Shown here piece after piece: positions 34,582 to 44,143 of a DNA stretch of 64,000 nt; position 1 is the first letter of the stretch, and each line of letters begins with the position of its first letter. The position numbers and the translations under genes are program-made. The stretch spans positions 1 to 64,000 of the forward strand of contig JAYVYJ010000002.1 in assembly GCA_043784465.1 (NCBI GenBank), in the 5' to 3' direction. Source of the DNA: Roseiarcus sp043784465. Lineage in GTDB: Bacteria > Pseudomonadota > Alphaproteobacteria > Rhizobiales > Beijerinckiaceae. The notes under the pieces are model-generated. The model had not been told where the DNA came from, did no database searches, and saw only the letters and a program-made list of their open reading frames with translations.

Positions 34582-35268
34582 ATGCCCCGCGCCGACCGCC
34601 TGCTCGCGCTTCTCGACCTGCTGCGCCGCTACCGCGGCCCGGTGACCGGCGCGCGGCTGGCTGGGGAACTCGGCGTATCGCTGCGCTCGCTCTACCGCGA
34701 CGTCCAGAGCCTGCGCGAACGCGGGGCCGAGATCGAGGGCGAGGCGGGGTTTGGGTATGTGCTCAAACCCGGCTTCCTTTTGCCGCCGCTGATGTTCTCC
34801 GCGCAGGAGATCGAGGCGTTGGTGCTGGGATCGCGTTTCGTCGTCAGCCGGGGCGATCCGGAGATCGCGCAGGCCGCCGCCCGGGCGCTCGCCAAGATCA
34901 AGGCCGTGCTGCCGCCCGACCTCGGCGCCGAGGCGGAAACTTCCGGTCTCGTCGTGCCTCCCGCCGCGCCGCTTCCCGCCGCTTTCGACCTCGGTGCGCT
35001 GCGCGAGGCGATCCGGCGCGAGCGCAAGGTGACGCTGTCGTATGAAGACGCCGGCGCTCGCGTGAGCCGCCGCATTGTCTGGCCGTTCGCGCTCGGGTAT
35101 TTCGACAGGGTCCATATGATGGCGGCGTGGTGCGAGACGCGGGCGAACTTCCGGCATTTTCGCATCGACCGCATCGCCAGACTGGAGGTGGCGGACGCGC
35201 GCTATCCCCGGCGCCGCTCGGCGTTGCTCAAGGAATGGCGCGAAAAGGAGGGCGTCGCCCCTCAGTGA
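34582..35268 (+). CDS. YafY-like transcriptional regulator (HTH_11 + WYL)
   Basis: A 228-residue protein. The N-terminal winged HTH (residues ~3-60) reads RLLALLDLLRRYRGPVTGAR then LGVSLRSLYRDVQSLRERG. The WYL domain (~135-210) has VSRRIVWPFALGYFDRVHMMAAWC. WYL regulators bind ligands or nucleic acids and control stress or defence genes. It is convergent with the Sel1 gene, with a 7-bp overlap of coding ends. No target is evident; the divergent PhlG-like gene is a candidate. Confidence 0.87.
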   Translation: MPRADRLLALLDLLRRYRGPVTGARLAGELGVSLRSLYRDVQSLRERGAEIEGEAGFGYVLKPGFLLPPLMFSAQEIEALVLGSRFVVSRGDPEIAQAAARALAKIKAVLPPDLGAEAETSGLVVPPAAPLPAAFDLGALREAIRRERKVTLSYEDAGARVSRRIVWPFALGYFDRVHMMAAWCETRANFRHFRIDRIARLEVADARYPRRRSALLKEWREKEGVAPQ

Positions 35269-36152
35269 ACGAGGCGCCGCTCGGCTTGCGCCAACTCGTC
35301 GGGCTTCATCTGCGATTTGACCAGCGCCAGCGACTTCTCCGCCTGCGAGCGCAAATTGGCGTCGGCGTCGGCCAGAACGGCCGAATACCAGACATAGGCC
35401 TCCACCGGGTCCTTGGCCGCGCCCAGTCCCAGCGCGTACATGGCGCCGATGTTGAATTTCGCGGTGGCGATCCCGTGGTCGGCGGCGCGGTGCAGCCAGC
35501 CGAAGGCGCGTTCGTAATCGGGCGGGCCGCCGGCGCCCAGCCTGTACATCATGCCCAGATTGTTCTCGGCGGGCGCATAATTTTGTTCGCCCGCCTTGCG
35601 ATACCAATCGCGGGCGCGCGCCAGATCGGGCTCGACGCCCTTGCCGAGCCGGTAGAGCGTGCCAAGCTCGTCCTGCGCCTGCGGGTCGCCGGTGTCGGCG
35701 GCCTTCCGCGTCCATTGCGCGGCGGCCTCGGCGTCGGGCTTTTCGCCCGCCCGCGCGAGGCGGGCCAGCGCCAGCATGGCCGGGACGCTGCCTTTTTCCG
35801 CCGCCTGCTTGAACCAGGCGCCGGCTTGCGCGGGGGAGGGGGGCATGCCCCGGCCCTGCTCGGCGGCGACGCCGAGATTGTAGCGTGCGGCGGCGCTCCC
35901 CTTGCCCGCCGCCAGCTTAAACCAGAACAGGGCCTGCCGGAAGTCCTGACTAACGCCTTGCCCGGCGAAATAGAGGTCGCCCATGAAATTCTGCGCGCGG
36001 GCGTCGCCGTTCTCGGCATATGGGCGCCAGAGTGCGGCGGCGCGGGCAAAATCGTTACGCGCATAGGCGGCGAAGCCGTCCTCGACCGGCCCCGCGACGG
36101 AGGACGTGGCCAAAACGACGAAAAACGCCGATATGAGCATAATAGCGCGCAC
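35262..36152 (-). CDS. secreted Sel1-repeat (TPR-like) protein
   Basis: A 296-residue protein with a signal peptide (residues 1-20, cleaved near SSVAGP) and six to seven Sel1-like repeats of ~36 residues, such as AQNFMGDLYFAGQGVSQDFR, ARYNLGVAAEQGRGMPPSPA and AENNLGMMYRLGAGGPPDYE. It is expected in the periplasm as a protein-protein interaction scaffold. The start MRAIMLISAFF gives a proper n-region. The partner is unknown. Confidence 0.87.
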   Translation of the reverse strand: MRAIMLISAFFVVLATSSVAGPVEDGFAAYARNDFARAAALWRPYAENGDARAQNFMGDLYFAGQGVSQDFRQALFWFKLAAGKGSAAARYNLGVAAEQGRGMPPSPAQAGAWFKQAAEKGSVPAMLALARLARAGEKPDAEAAAQWTRKAADTGDPQAQDELGTLYRLGKGVEPDLARARDWYRKAGEQNYAPAENNLGMMYRLGAGGPPDYERAFGWLHRAADHGIATAKFNIGAMYALGLGAAKDPVEAYVWYSAVLADADANLRSQAEKSLALVKSQMKPDELAQAERRLVH

Positions 36153-36260
36153 AGGCGCGTGTCATAGAGCGGGCTGCGGAAAATTGGGAACCGGTTTTTC
36201 GCAAGACGGCGCGTTCGCCAAAAGAATTTGCGGCGGAGACGGCAGGGAGCGACGCAAGTG

Positions 36261-37091
36261 ATGCGAGGCAAAACCGTCGTCGCGACCGGCGCGACTTCCG
36301 GCATCGGCGCCGCCGCCGTCGAGGCGCTGGCGCGTCAGGGCGCGCGCATCGTGTTCGTCGCGCGCGACGCCGCCCGCGCCGAGGCGACGCGGGCGCGGCT
36401 GGACGCGGTCGCGCCCGGCCTTGGCCACAAGGCCTATCTCGCCGATCTGTCGCTGATGCGGGAGACCCGGCGCGTCGGCGCGGAGATCGCCGCCGCCGAG
36501 CTCCGAGTCGACGTTCTCATCAACAATGCGGGCGCGCTGTTTTCGAACCGGCGCCTGACGGCGGAGGGGTTGGAGACGACCTTCGCTTTAAATCACATGA
36601 GTTATTTCGTGCTGACCGCGGCCTTGCGCGAACGCGTCGTGGCCGCGCAGGGGCGTATAGTATCGACCGCCTCGGCGGCGCATCAAGGGGTGCGGCTCGA
36701 TTTCGACGACCTCCAGAGTGCGAAAGTCGCGCCGGGCTTCCGGGTCTATGGACGTTCGAAGCTCTGCAACATTCTGTTCACGCGCGAACTCAGCCGCCGG
36801 CTGGCGGGGACGGGCGCAACGGCCAATTGCCTGCACCCGGGCGTCGTCGCCTCGCGCTTCGCCGACGAGGCCGGGGGCTGGACGGCGCCGCTGTTCAAGT
36901 TGGTGAAACGCTTCGCGATTTCGCCGCAGCAGGGCGCGGACACGATGGTGTGGCTGGCGAGTTCGCCCGACGTCGAGGGCGTCACGGGCCATTATTTCGC
37001 GCGCCGCACGCTCAAGCCGCCTTCGCACGCGGCGCAAGACGAGGGGGCGGCGCGGCGGCTTTGGGAAATCAGCGAGAAGCTCGCCGCTTGA
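36261..37091 (+). CDS. short-chain dehydrogenase/reductase (retinol dehydrogenase-like)
   Basis: A 276-residue SDR. The cofactor motif is VVATGATSGIGAAA; NNAGAL follows; the catalytic set includes Ser in VSTASAAHQG and YGRSKLCN (Tyr-x-x-x-Lys). The arginine in FVARDAARAE suggests NADP(H) preference. The layout is like the RDH11-14 group acting on hydrophobic aldehydes or alcohols. ATG 36261 is chosen because the conserved strand starts right after; GTG 36258 and an earlier ATG 36228 are alternatives. Confidence 0.88.
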   Translation: MRGKTVVATGATSGIGAAAVEALARQGARIVFVARDAARAEATRARLDAVAPGLGHKAYLADLSLMRETRRVGAEIAAAELRVDVLINNAGALFSNRRLTAEGLETTFALNHMSYFVLTAALRERVVAAQGRIVSTASAAHQGVRLDFDDLQSAKVAPGFRVYGRSKLCNILFTRELSRRLAGTGATANCLHPGVVASRFADEAGGWTAPLFKLVKRFAISPQQGADTMVWLASSPDVEGVTGHYFARRTLKPPSHAAQDEGAARRLWEISEKLAA

Positions 37092-37147
37092 CCCGGCTGC
37101 GCAACATCGCGGAACCTTGCGCTTTGCGAATCAAAGAGGCTTGGAAA

Positions 37148-37444
37148 ATGCGCCTTTGGACGATGGTTCTGACGCTGGTCGCGACAGGGGCGCTTGCGCA
37201 ATCGGCCGTCGCGGAGCCCTCGTTCACGCTTGTGGGAGGGTCCAGTTGCTCGGGGGCCGTGGAGCGCTACCGCGCCGTGCAGGACAACGATCTGGCGATG
37301 GGCCATGTCGGAAAATCGGTTTACGTCCAGATCAAGCGGGAGATCGAAGAGGCCGAAAAGGTCTGCGCGGCGGGGCAGGACGCCCGGGCCATTTCGATGA
37401 TCCGCGCGTCGCAGGCCCGGCACGGTTATCCCACCGGCATCTGA
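37148..37444 (+). CDS. small secreted protein of unknown function
   Basis: A 98-residue protein with a clear signal peptide (MRLWTMVLTLVATGALAQS, cleavage near AVAEP). The mature part has two cysteines (SSCSGA and KVCAAG) that could form a disulfide, and a helical region QIKREIEEAEKVC. I recognise no family. Its last 19 bases overlap the end of the convergent glycosyltransferase gene. Likely periplasmic. Confidence 0.65.
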   Translation: MRLWTMVLTLVATGALAQSAVAEPSFTLVGGSSCSGAVERYRAVQDNDLAMGHVGKSVYVQIKREIEEAEKVCAAGQDARAISMIRASQARHGYPTGI

Positions 37445-38520
37445 GCCGCGCGCCAGATCGCCGACAGCCGGCCCGCATAGCCGTCCAGATCGAGCCGCTC
37501 GCGGTGCAGGCGCATGGCGGCTTCGCCGAGGCGGGCGCGCAAGCCCGTGTCTTCGATCAGGCGTCGGAGAGCGTGCGTCAGGGCGGGCACGTCGCCGGGC
37601 GGGACCAGCAGGCCGGTCTCGCCGGGCGCGAGGATGTCCGAGACCGCGCCGACCGGCGTGCCGATCACCGCGCGGCCGTACGCCATGCCCTCGATCAGCG
37701 ACATGGGCAGGTTTTCCTGATGCGAGGGCAGCGCCACGATGTCGGAATCGGCGAGCAGCGCCTGCACCGCCGCCGGTCCGACCCAGCCCGGCGCGCGCAC
37801 CCGGCCCCCCAAACCCCGCCCGGCGATGGCGCGAGCCAGGCCTTGAACGTCGCCGTCTCCCGCCAGCGTCGCCCGCCATTCCAGCCCCGGCGGCAGCAGG
37901 GCCAGCGCCCGCAACAATTCGTCCGATCCCTTGCGCGGACCCAGACGCCCCAGAAACAGGATATGCGCCGGCGCGCCCGCAGGCCTTGGCGCCAGGCCCA
38001 AAGGCGCGGCGACGGCGTTGGGCAGGATGTCGATGCGCGGCGAGGCGGCGGGCGCCCGCTCCGCCAGCCAGTCGCGCCAGACGCGGCCCAGCGCGACGAT
38101 CCGGGCCGCATCGGTGAAAAGTCGCAGGATGGCGGCTCGCAGAGCCGGCCCCGCCGCGTCGAAATAGGAGGCGAAGCGCGAGCCGTGCAGATGTACGACA
38201 TAGGGGCGCCCGAAACGGCGCGCGGTCGCGGCGACCGCGAGCTTGCGCCACGCGCTGCCGTGCGAGGAAAGATTAATATGAACGAGATCGACGCCCGGAG
38301 CGGCGACGCGGACCAGAGTGTGGGCTAGATGCAGAGGCGCCAGCGCCAGCGCGCCCGCGCCCCGGCTGGCGCAGAAGCCAACCTCGAAGCCCTCGGCTGC
38401 GAATTCCCGCGCGCGCGGACGAAGCGCATCCATCATGCGGTCGATGCCGCCCGCGCCGCCTTGCCCCAGCGGAGTGACGATCAAGACCCGCCGTAGCGGG
38501 GCGACGACGTCGCGTTGCAT
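37426..38520 (-). CDS. glycosyltransferase, GT4 family
   Basis: A 364-residue GT-B fold protein. Its N-terminal domain begins RRVLIVTPLGQGGAGGIDRMM; the C-terminal domain has ILFLGRLGPRKGSDELL, APGWVGPAAVQALLADSDI, and the donor-binding ALPSHQENLPMSLIEGMAYGR motif of GT4 enzymes. It transfers a sugar from a nucleotide donor, probably for exopolysaccharide or glycolipid. It stands alone upstream of the signalling operon (divergent), which may hint at c-di-GMP-controlled polysaccharide production; that link is speculative. Confidence 0.88.
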   Translation of the reverse strand: MQRDVVAPLRRVLIVTPLGQGGAGGIDRMMDALRPRAREFAAEGFEVGFCASRGAGALALAPLHLAHTLVRVAAPGVDLVHINLSSHGSAWRKLAVAATARRFGRPYVVHLHGSRFASYFDAAGPALRAAILRLFTDAARIVALGRVWRDWLAERAPAASPRIDILPNAVAAPLGLAPRPAGAPAHILFLGRLGPRKGSDELLRALALLPPGLEWRATLAGDGDVQGLARAIAGRGLGGRVRAPGWVGPAAVQALLADSDIVALPSHQENLPMSLIEGMAYGRAVIGTPVGAVSDILAPGETGLLVPPGDVPALTHALRRLIEDTGLRARLGEAAMRLHRERLDLDGYAGRLSAIWRAAQMPVG

Positions 38521-38828
38521 GTCCGCTCCCCCGATGGGTCCAAAAGACGTCAGCCCCCGCCTGAACCTACCGGAATTGCACCCAATTCGGCAGGCGTGCG
38601 AGCGCTAGGCGCCGCAGCGGGAGGCGTTTGTAAGCGCCTTGTTAAGCATAGCGACGGTTTCCCGCACGCCCATGCCGCGCCGCCAATACCCGAAGACGGC
38701 TCGGGGAATTGGATAATCGAAGGGGATCAACGTCGTATGGATTTATCCGCTCCGGCGGCGGTTGACCCTTTGGCAATAACCGGCGGCCAAATTGCGGCCA
38801 TAACGTTGTCGTCATCGAACAGGCCCCC
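38521..38828. other. divergent intergenic region, no gene seen
   Basis: There are 308 bases between the glycosyltransferase and histidine kinase starts. The right part is less GC-rich and contains TTGACC near 38761, a possible -35 element, without a convincing -10 at the right distance. No reading frame is supported. Confidence 0.4.
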
Positions 38829-40346
38829 ATGCCGCTGTCGCATTATCTGGACCAACTGACGAGATTTTCGGATTGGTTCATTCCCGCAGATATCGCCGCC
38901 AACCGTGAGCAACGCGAGAAGGCGCGCATCTTTCTTTACAGCCATATCTGCGGGCCGTTCATCGGCAACACCGTGCCGCTGTCGATCTGGGTGTTCGACC
39001 AGACGCTCGATTACCGCGTCATCACGCTGCTGGTTTCGATCACCTCGTTCTGGATCTTCCCGCCGCTCCTGAAAATGTTCGGCCGCTATTATCTGCTGTC
39101 GATCATTTCGGTGCAAGTTTTGATCTTCACGATCCTGTGGAGTTGCTACTTTTACGGCGGCCTTAGTTCTCCCAACGTCTCGTGGATGCTGACGATCCCG
39201 TTGCTGTCGTTCATGTATGTGGGCTCGTCCGCGCAGATGCGCGCGGTGCTGATCGGTCAGTTCACCGTCAACGCGCTCATTTACTACGCCTTGTGCGTGG
39301 CTTTCACCGCGCCGGCGGTGACGCTCGCCACGCCCGCGCTCGAAGTTCTGGGGCTCGTCTCGACGGCGGCCGCCTGCGCGTATGTGACCATGATGGCGCT
39401 GTTTTACGCCAATGCGCTGGCCAGCCAGGTGGAGTTGCAGGTCGAGGTCGATTTGCACCTGGCCACGGCGGCCGACCTGCTGGCCGCCACCGAGGACGCG
39501 CGCCGCTCCTCCACCGCCAAGAGCGACTTCATCGCCCGCATGAGCCACGAACTGCGCACCCCGCTGAACGCCATCATCGGCTACAGCGAAATCCTGCTCG
39601 ACGACGCCGACGGCGACCACGTCGAAACGCAGGACCTCGACCGCATCCGCGAGGCGGGCAAGCATCTGCTCAAGCTCGTCAACCGCATTCTCGACCTGTC
39701 CCGCATCGAGGCGGGTCGGATGGAGACGGTCGCCGAGTCCACCAATTGCGCGCATATCGTGCAGAACGTCGTCGAAGACCTGAAGGCGCTCGCGCTCAAG
39801 AACGGCGACGCTCTCACCTGGAAAGTGCAGCCCGGCGTCGGAATCCTCTACACCGACGCGCACAAGCTCAGGCAAATCCTGGGCACGCTCGTCGAGAACG
39901 CCGTGCAATATACCCGCAACGGCGAAATCGTCGTGTCGGTCGAACGCAGCGACGCGCCTGGCGACGAGGGGGCTGTCATCGCGGTGCGCGACAACGGGCC
40001 GGGCATCGACAGAGATCGTCTGCCCAAAGTGCTCAATAATTTCGACGTGCTCGACGACGACAAGGAGAATCCGGATTCGGGCGGCGCCGGCCTTGGCCTG
40101 CCGCTAGCGCGGCGCTTGAGCGAACTGATCGGCGCCAGGCTGCGCGTGGAGAGCGAGGTCGGCAGGGGGACGGCGGCTTTCATCCACGTGCCTCTAGGTG
40201 GCGTCGTGACGCCCGCGGGGGAGGAGGACGGGACGGACGTCGCGCGGACGCCGCTGGACTTGAAGGCGCTCGCCGATCTTGGCGCCGCCATGCGCGCCAA
40301 AGAGACTCGCAAAGGCGAATGCAATGACCAAGCTGCTGTTGGTTGA
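38829..40346 (+). CDS. membrane-bound sensor histidine kinase (paired-kinase operon, first kinase)
   Basis: A 505-residue kinase. Residues ~30-205 are a membrane sensor of about six helices with WFIP and YFYGGLSSPNVSWML motifs shared with the second kinase. A coiled-coil leads to HisKA (SHELRTPLNAIIGYSEILL, phosphoacceptor His240) and HATPase_c (N box TLVENAVQYT, G1 VRDNGPGID, G2 GGAGLGLPLARRL). A long C-terminal tail overlaps the response-regulator start by 23 nt. It probably autophosphorylates in response to a membrane or ligand cue and passes phosphate to the receivers encoded next. The signal is unknown. Confidence 0.92.
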   Translation: MPLSHYLDQLTRFSDWFIPADIAANREQREKARIFLYSHICGPFIGNTVPLSIWVFDQTLDYRVITLLVSITSFWIFPPLLKMFGRYYLLSIISVQVLIFTILWSCYFYGGLSSPNVSWMLTIPLLSFMYVGSSAQMRAVLIGQFTVNALIYYALCVAFTAPAVTLATPALEVLGLVSTAAACAYVTMMALFYANALASQVELQVEVDLHLATAADLLAATEDARRSSTAKSDFIARMSHELRTPLNAIIGYSEILLDDADGDHVETQDLDRIREAGKHLLKLVNRILDLSRIEAGRMETVAESTNCAHIVQNVVEDLKALALKNGDALTWKVQPGVGILYTDAHKLRQILGTLVENAVQYTRNGEIVVSVERSDAPGDEGAVIAVRDNGPGIDRDRLPKVLNNFDVLDDDKENPDSGGAGLGLPLARRLSELIGARLRVESEVGRGTAAFIHVPLGGVVTPAGEEDGTDVARTPLDLKALADLGAAMRAKETRKGECNDQAAVG

Positions 40347-40728
40347 GGACAATGAGAACAACCGCGACATGCTGTCTCGCCGGCTCATTCGCCAGGGCTT
40401 CGAGATCGTGTTTGCGGTCGACGGGCCGGAGGCCATCGCCTTCGCCGCCTCGGAGCGTCCCGCGCTCATTCTCATGGACGTGGCGCTGGGCGCCATGAGC
40501 GGTTGGGACGCGACGCTCGCCGTCAAGGCCAATCCCGCCACGGCGGACATCCCCATCATCGCGCTGACCGCTCATGCGCTCGCCACCGACCGCCTGCGCA
40601 GCGTCGAAGTCGGCTGCTGCGATTTTGACACCAAACCCGTCGATCTCCCCCGCCTGCTCGGCAAGATCCGCGCCGCCCTCGCGAACGCTCAAACCGCGTC
40701 GTCGCCCATTCGAGAGGCCCTCCGTTGA
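40324..40728 (+). CDS. single-domain response regulator (paired-kinase operon)
   Basis: A 134-residue CheY/DivK-like receiver. It has the acidic pair in LLLVEDNENNRDML, phosphoacceptor Asp in ALILMDVALGAMSG, Thr in IIALTAHALATD and Lys in DTKPVDL. There is no output domain. ATG 40324 lies inside the end of the upstream kinase gene, and its stop overlaps the next kinase start (TTGA). It is likely a shuttle or a stand-alone receiver between the kinases. Confidence 0.92.
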   Translation: MTKLLLVEDNENNRDMLSRRLIRQGFEIVFAVDGPEAIAFAASERPALILMDVALGAMSGWDATLAVKANPATADIPIIALTAHALATDRLRSVEVGCCDFDTKPVDLPRLLGKIRAALANAQTASSPIREALR

Positions 40729-42185
40729 CCGCAATCGCTTCCTCCGTCGTCTTGCCTCAAGCCGGCTCCGGCTCGGCTTTCGTCGACCGCGTCATTCGCA
40801 TCGTCGATTGGTTCATTCCGGCCTGGGTCCACAACGAACGCAACGAACTTGCGGTCTGGCGCAACTACGTATTCACGCATCTGGCGGGTCCGTTGATGGC
40901 CCAGTCGATCTCCGTCTTTCTTTACAGCACCGACCAGAGCCACGGCATCGCCTGCTGGACGATGATCGCCGGCATCAGCGGATTCTGGTCGCTGTCGTTC
41001 GTTCTCAAATTTACCGAAAGCCTGTCGCTGGCCGCCATCGGCTCGGTGCAATTGCTGTGCATGGCCTCGCTCGGCGGGGCTTATTTTTATGGCGGCGTCG
41101 CCTCCCCGTTCCTGCCATGGATCCTGGTCGCGGTGCTGCTTGGATTCTTTTATCTGTCCGACCGGCCGAAGTTCGTCGCCTCGCTGGTGATCGGCAATAT
41201 CTCGGCCTTCGCCGTGGCCGCGCTGGTCTTTGGCTTTCCCGAGATCGTGCCGCTGCACAAGCTCACCCAGGTCGGCTGGATCTCGGTCATCTCGGGCGGC
41301 ATTTACATGGCGTGGATGGCGATCTTCTATTCCAAGATCATGTCCATGCGCTCGACGCTTCAGCGCGAGACGGACAATCATCGCCGCACCGCCGAGAGCC
41401 TTCAGTCGGCCAAGGTGCGGGCCGAGCGCGTGAGCCGCGCCAAGTCGATCTTCCTGGCGCGCATGAGCCATGAATTGCGCACTCCGCTGAACGCCGTCAT
41501 CGGCTACAGCGAAATCCTGCTCGAAGACCTGCCCGCCGAGGGCGACGCGCAGCGCCGTTCCGATCTCCAGCGCATCAACGACGCGGGCAAACATCTGTTG
41601 TCGCTCGTCACCGAGGTGCTCGACATCTCCAAGATCGAGCGCAACGATTCCGACGTGAAGGCCGAAACGTTCGACGTCGCCGCCATCATCCAGCAGATCA
41701 AGGCGACCTGCGACTCGCTCGCCAAAGTCAAGAAGAACGAGCTTGTGCTCGAACTTCAGCCCGAACTGGGGACCATGCACAACGACGCGGTGAAGTTCCG
41801 CCAAATATTGCTGAACCTGCTCAGCAACGCCGCGAAATTCACCAGCAACGGACGGATCGTCGTCTCGGCGTTGCGGCGCGCCGGCGAGAATGGCGAAGAG
41901 ATCGAAGTCAGCGTCTCCGACAGCGGCATCGGCATGACGCCGGACGAGATTTCGCGCCTGTTCAAACGATTCAGTCAAGCTTCTGCGGATACGGAAAAGC
42001 GGTTCGGCGGCTCGGGTCTCGGCCTTTCCATCTGCGCAAGTTTCTGCACGCTGATGGGCGGCGCCATCAGGGTGGACAGCGCGGTCGGCAAGGGCTCGCG
42101 CTTCACCGCCGTCCTTCCCGTGCGGCTTCCCGCCGTCGCTCGCCCCGCCGGGTCCGGCGAGGCCGTCCTGAATATTGTGGCTTAA
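40725..42185 (+). CDS. membrane-bound sensor histidine kinase (paired-kinase operon, second kinase)
   Basis: A 486-residue kinase. Residues ~20-210 form the same type of membrane sensor as the first kinase (DWFIPAWVHNERNE, GGAYFYGGVASPFLPWI). A coiled-coil is followed by HisKA (SHELRTPLNAVIGYSEILL, phosphoacceptor His249) and HATPase_c (NLLSNAAKFT, VSDSGIGMT, GGSGLGLSICASF). The start is TTG 40725, overlapping the previous stop (TTGA) with GAGAGG about 8 nt upstream. The kinase cores differ enough from the first to suggest an old duplication. Confidence 0.91.
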   Translation: MTAIASSVVLPQAGSGSAFVDRVIRIVDWFIPAWVHNERNELAVWRNYVFTHLAGPLMAQSISVFLYSTDQSHGIACWTMIAGISGFWSLSFVLKFTESLSLAAIGSVQLLCMASLGGAYFYGGVASPFLPWILVAVLLGFFYLSDRPKFVASLVIGNISAFAVAALVFGFPEIVPLHKLTQVGWISVISGGIYMAWMAIFYSKIMSMRSTLQRETDNHRRTAESLQSAKVRAERVSRAKSIFLARMSHELRTPLNAVIGYSEILLEDLPAEGDAQRRSDLQRINDAGKHLLSLVTEVLDISKIERNDSDVKAETFDVAAIIQQIKATCDSLAKVKKNELVLELQPELGTMHNDAVKFRQILLNLLSNAAKFTSNGRIVVSALRRAGENGEEIEVSVSDSGIGMTPDEISRLFKRFSQASADTEKRFGGSGLGLSICASFCTLMGGAIRVDSAVGKGSRFTAVLPVRLPAVARPAGSGEAVLNIVA

Positions 42186-42194
42186 GAGGGCGTC

Positions 42195-44087
42195 ATGTCG
42201 AATTCTCCGCTCGCGGCGTTCCCCGCGCCCCGGCGCGATCCCGCCACGGCGTCCGCGCCTTCGGCCCGGTTGCTGCTCGTCGACGACATCGAGGACAACC
42301 GCATCGTGCTGCGTCGTCGCTTCCAGCGACGCGGGTTCGAGGTCGAAGAGGCCGAATCCGGAGCATGCGCGCTCCAGATGATTGGCGCCAGCGCCTACGA
42401 TCTCGTGCTGCTCGACGTACGCATGCCCGACATGGACGGCATAGAAGCGCTCAAGCGCATACGGCTTTCTCATTCGGCCGATGTGCTGCCGGTCATCATG
42501 TGTACCGCCAACAACGCCAGCGAAGACATCGTTGTGGCGCTGGAGGCCGGCGCCAACGATTATGTCGCCAAACCTGTGGACTTCGCCGTGGCGCTGGCGC
42601 GCGTGCAGGTGCAGATAGAGCGCAAGCGCGCCAATGGCCGGCTCAACGACGCCTACGCGGAACTCAACTCGCTCAATGGCGATCTTGAGCGGCGCGTGGA
42701 GGAGCGCACCGCCGACCTCGCCTCGACCAACGAAAGGCTGATGCTCGAAGTGCTGCGCCGTCAGCAGGCCGACGCGCGCACGCAATATCTGGCCTATCAT
42801 GACGCGCTGACGGGCCTGCCCAACCGCGAGACCTTCCGGGAATCTTGTCAGGAAGCGCTGGCGTCGGCGAAGGCCGGCGCCGCCCCGGCGGCGGTGTTTT
42901 TCCTCGACCTCGACGGCTTCAAGGCGATCAACGACACGCTGGGCCACAGCGTCGGCGATCTTCTGCTGAAAGCGGTGGCGACGCGGCTGCGCGACCGGTT
43001 GCCCCAGAACGTGATGATCGCGCGGCTTGGGGGCGACGAATTCGGCGTTCTTCTGGCCAACTGCCCGACCGTTGGCGAGGCGATCGGCCTCGCCAGCGAC
43101 CTGATCGAGGCGGCCGCCGAGCCGTTTCCCGTCGATACCCAAATCCTTTCCGTCGCCGCCAGCGTCGGCGTGGCGTTGTCCTCGCAGAGCGAGGAAAGCG
43201 TCGACGATCTTCTCAAATGCGCCGATCTGGCGATGTACCGGGCCAAGGAGGACGGGCGCAACGGCATGGGCACAGGCGCCTATCGCATCTTCGATCCCAG
43301 CATGGATCAGGAAGCGCAAAACGCGCTCGCGCTCAAGACGGAGATGCGCGCCGCGCTGATAAAGGGCGAGTTCCGGCTGCATTTCCAGCCCATCGTCTCG
43401 GTGATGACGGGCAGGATCGTCGCCTTCGAGGCGCTTATCCGCTGGGAGCATCCCGTGCGCGGCCTCATCGGTCCCGGCCATTTCATTCCGCTGGCCGAAA
43501 GCACGCGCCTGATCGTGCCGATCGGCGAGTGGGTGATCCGCGAAGCGTGCCGGGTCGCGGCGACCTGGCCCGACGACATCAAGGTCGCGGTCAATTTGTC
43601 GCCCGTGCAGTTTCAGCGCTGCGAACTCACGCCCATCGTCGTCAGCGCGCTCGCTCAATCGGGCCTCGCGCCGCATCGGCTGGAGCTTGAGATCACCGAA
43701 TCCGTGCTGCTCGACAAGGCCGACAAGCATGTGCGAACTCTGGAGGCGCTGCGTGCGATAGGCGCGACCATTTCGATGGACGATTTCGGCACCGGCTTTT
43801 CCAGCCTGAGCTATCTGCGGACTTTCCCGTTCGACAAGATCAAGATCGACCAGTCGTTCGTGCAGAGCCTGGGCACGGACAAGCGCAGCCTCGACATCAT
43901 CACCGCGATCGCTGGGCTCGGAAGAAGTTTCGGCATGAAAACGGTGGCGGAAGGCGTCGAGACGGTGGCGCAATATGCAGCCATCGCCGAGCAGGGCTGC
44001 ACGGAGGTCCAGGGGCGCTTCTACTCAATGCCCATGAGCCCCGAGGACGCGGCCAAGCTGCTACGAAGCCAGTCGAAGGCGGAGTGA
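42195..44087 (+). CDS. response regulator with GGDEF and EAL domains (c-di-GMP turnover)
   Basis: A 630-residue protein. The receiver (~25-145) has LLLVDDIEDNR and LVLLDVRMPDMDG, then a coiled-coil (~150-195). GGDEF (~200-360) has an intact RLGGDEFG active site but no RxxD inhibitory site: LPQN stands at that position. EAL (~375-620) has EALIRWEHP, DDFGTGFSSLSYL and EGVET, with the catalytic residues mostly present. It could make or degrade c-di-GMP depending on its phosphorylation. It is the last gene of the operon, 9 nt after the second kinase. Confidence 0.92.
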   Translation: MSNSPLAAFPAPRRDPATASAPSARLLLVDDIEDNRIVLRRRFQRRGFEVEEAESGACALQMIGASAYDLVLLDVRMPDMDGIEALKRIRLSHSADVLPVIMCTANNASEDIVVALEAGANDYVAKPVDFAVALARVQVQIERKRANGRLNDAYAELNSLNGDLERRVEERTADLASTNERLMLEVLRRQQADARTQYLAYHDALTGLPNRETFRESCQEALASAKAGAAPAAVFFLDLDGFKAINDTLGHSVGDLLLKAVATRLRDRLPQNVMIARLGGDEFGVLLANCPTVGEAIGLASDLIEAAAEPFPVDTQILSVAASVGVALSSQSEESVDDLLKCADLAMYRAKEDGRNGMGTGAYRIFDPSMDQEAQNALALKTEMRAALIKGEFRLHFQPIVSVMTGRIVAFEALIRWEHPVRGLIGPGHFIPLAESTRLIVPIGEWVIREACRVAATWPDDIKVAVNLSPVQFQRCELTPIVVSALAQSGLAPHRLELEITESVLLDKADKHVRTLEALRAIGATISMDDFGTGFSSLSYLRTFPFDKIKIDQSFVQSLGTDKRSLDIITAIAGLGRSFGMKTVAEGVETVAQYAAIAEQGCTEVQGRFYSMPMSPEDAAKLLRSQSKAE

Positions 44088-44143
44088 AGCGGGGAGCGTG
44101 GTCGCTCCCCGCTTCACAAGACGAGGCGAACCAACGCCCCGTT

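Noticed and set aside
40689..43973. 1094-codon open frame on the minus strand over the signalling operon
   Set aside because: It is antisense to four well-supported genes, is rich in Arg/Ala/Gly/His, has no family resemblance, and arises from high third-position GC.
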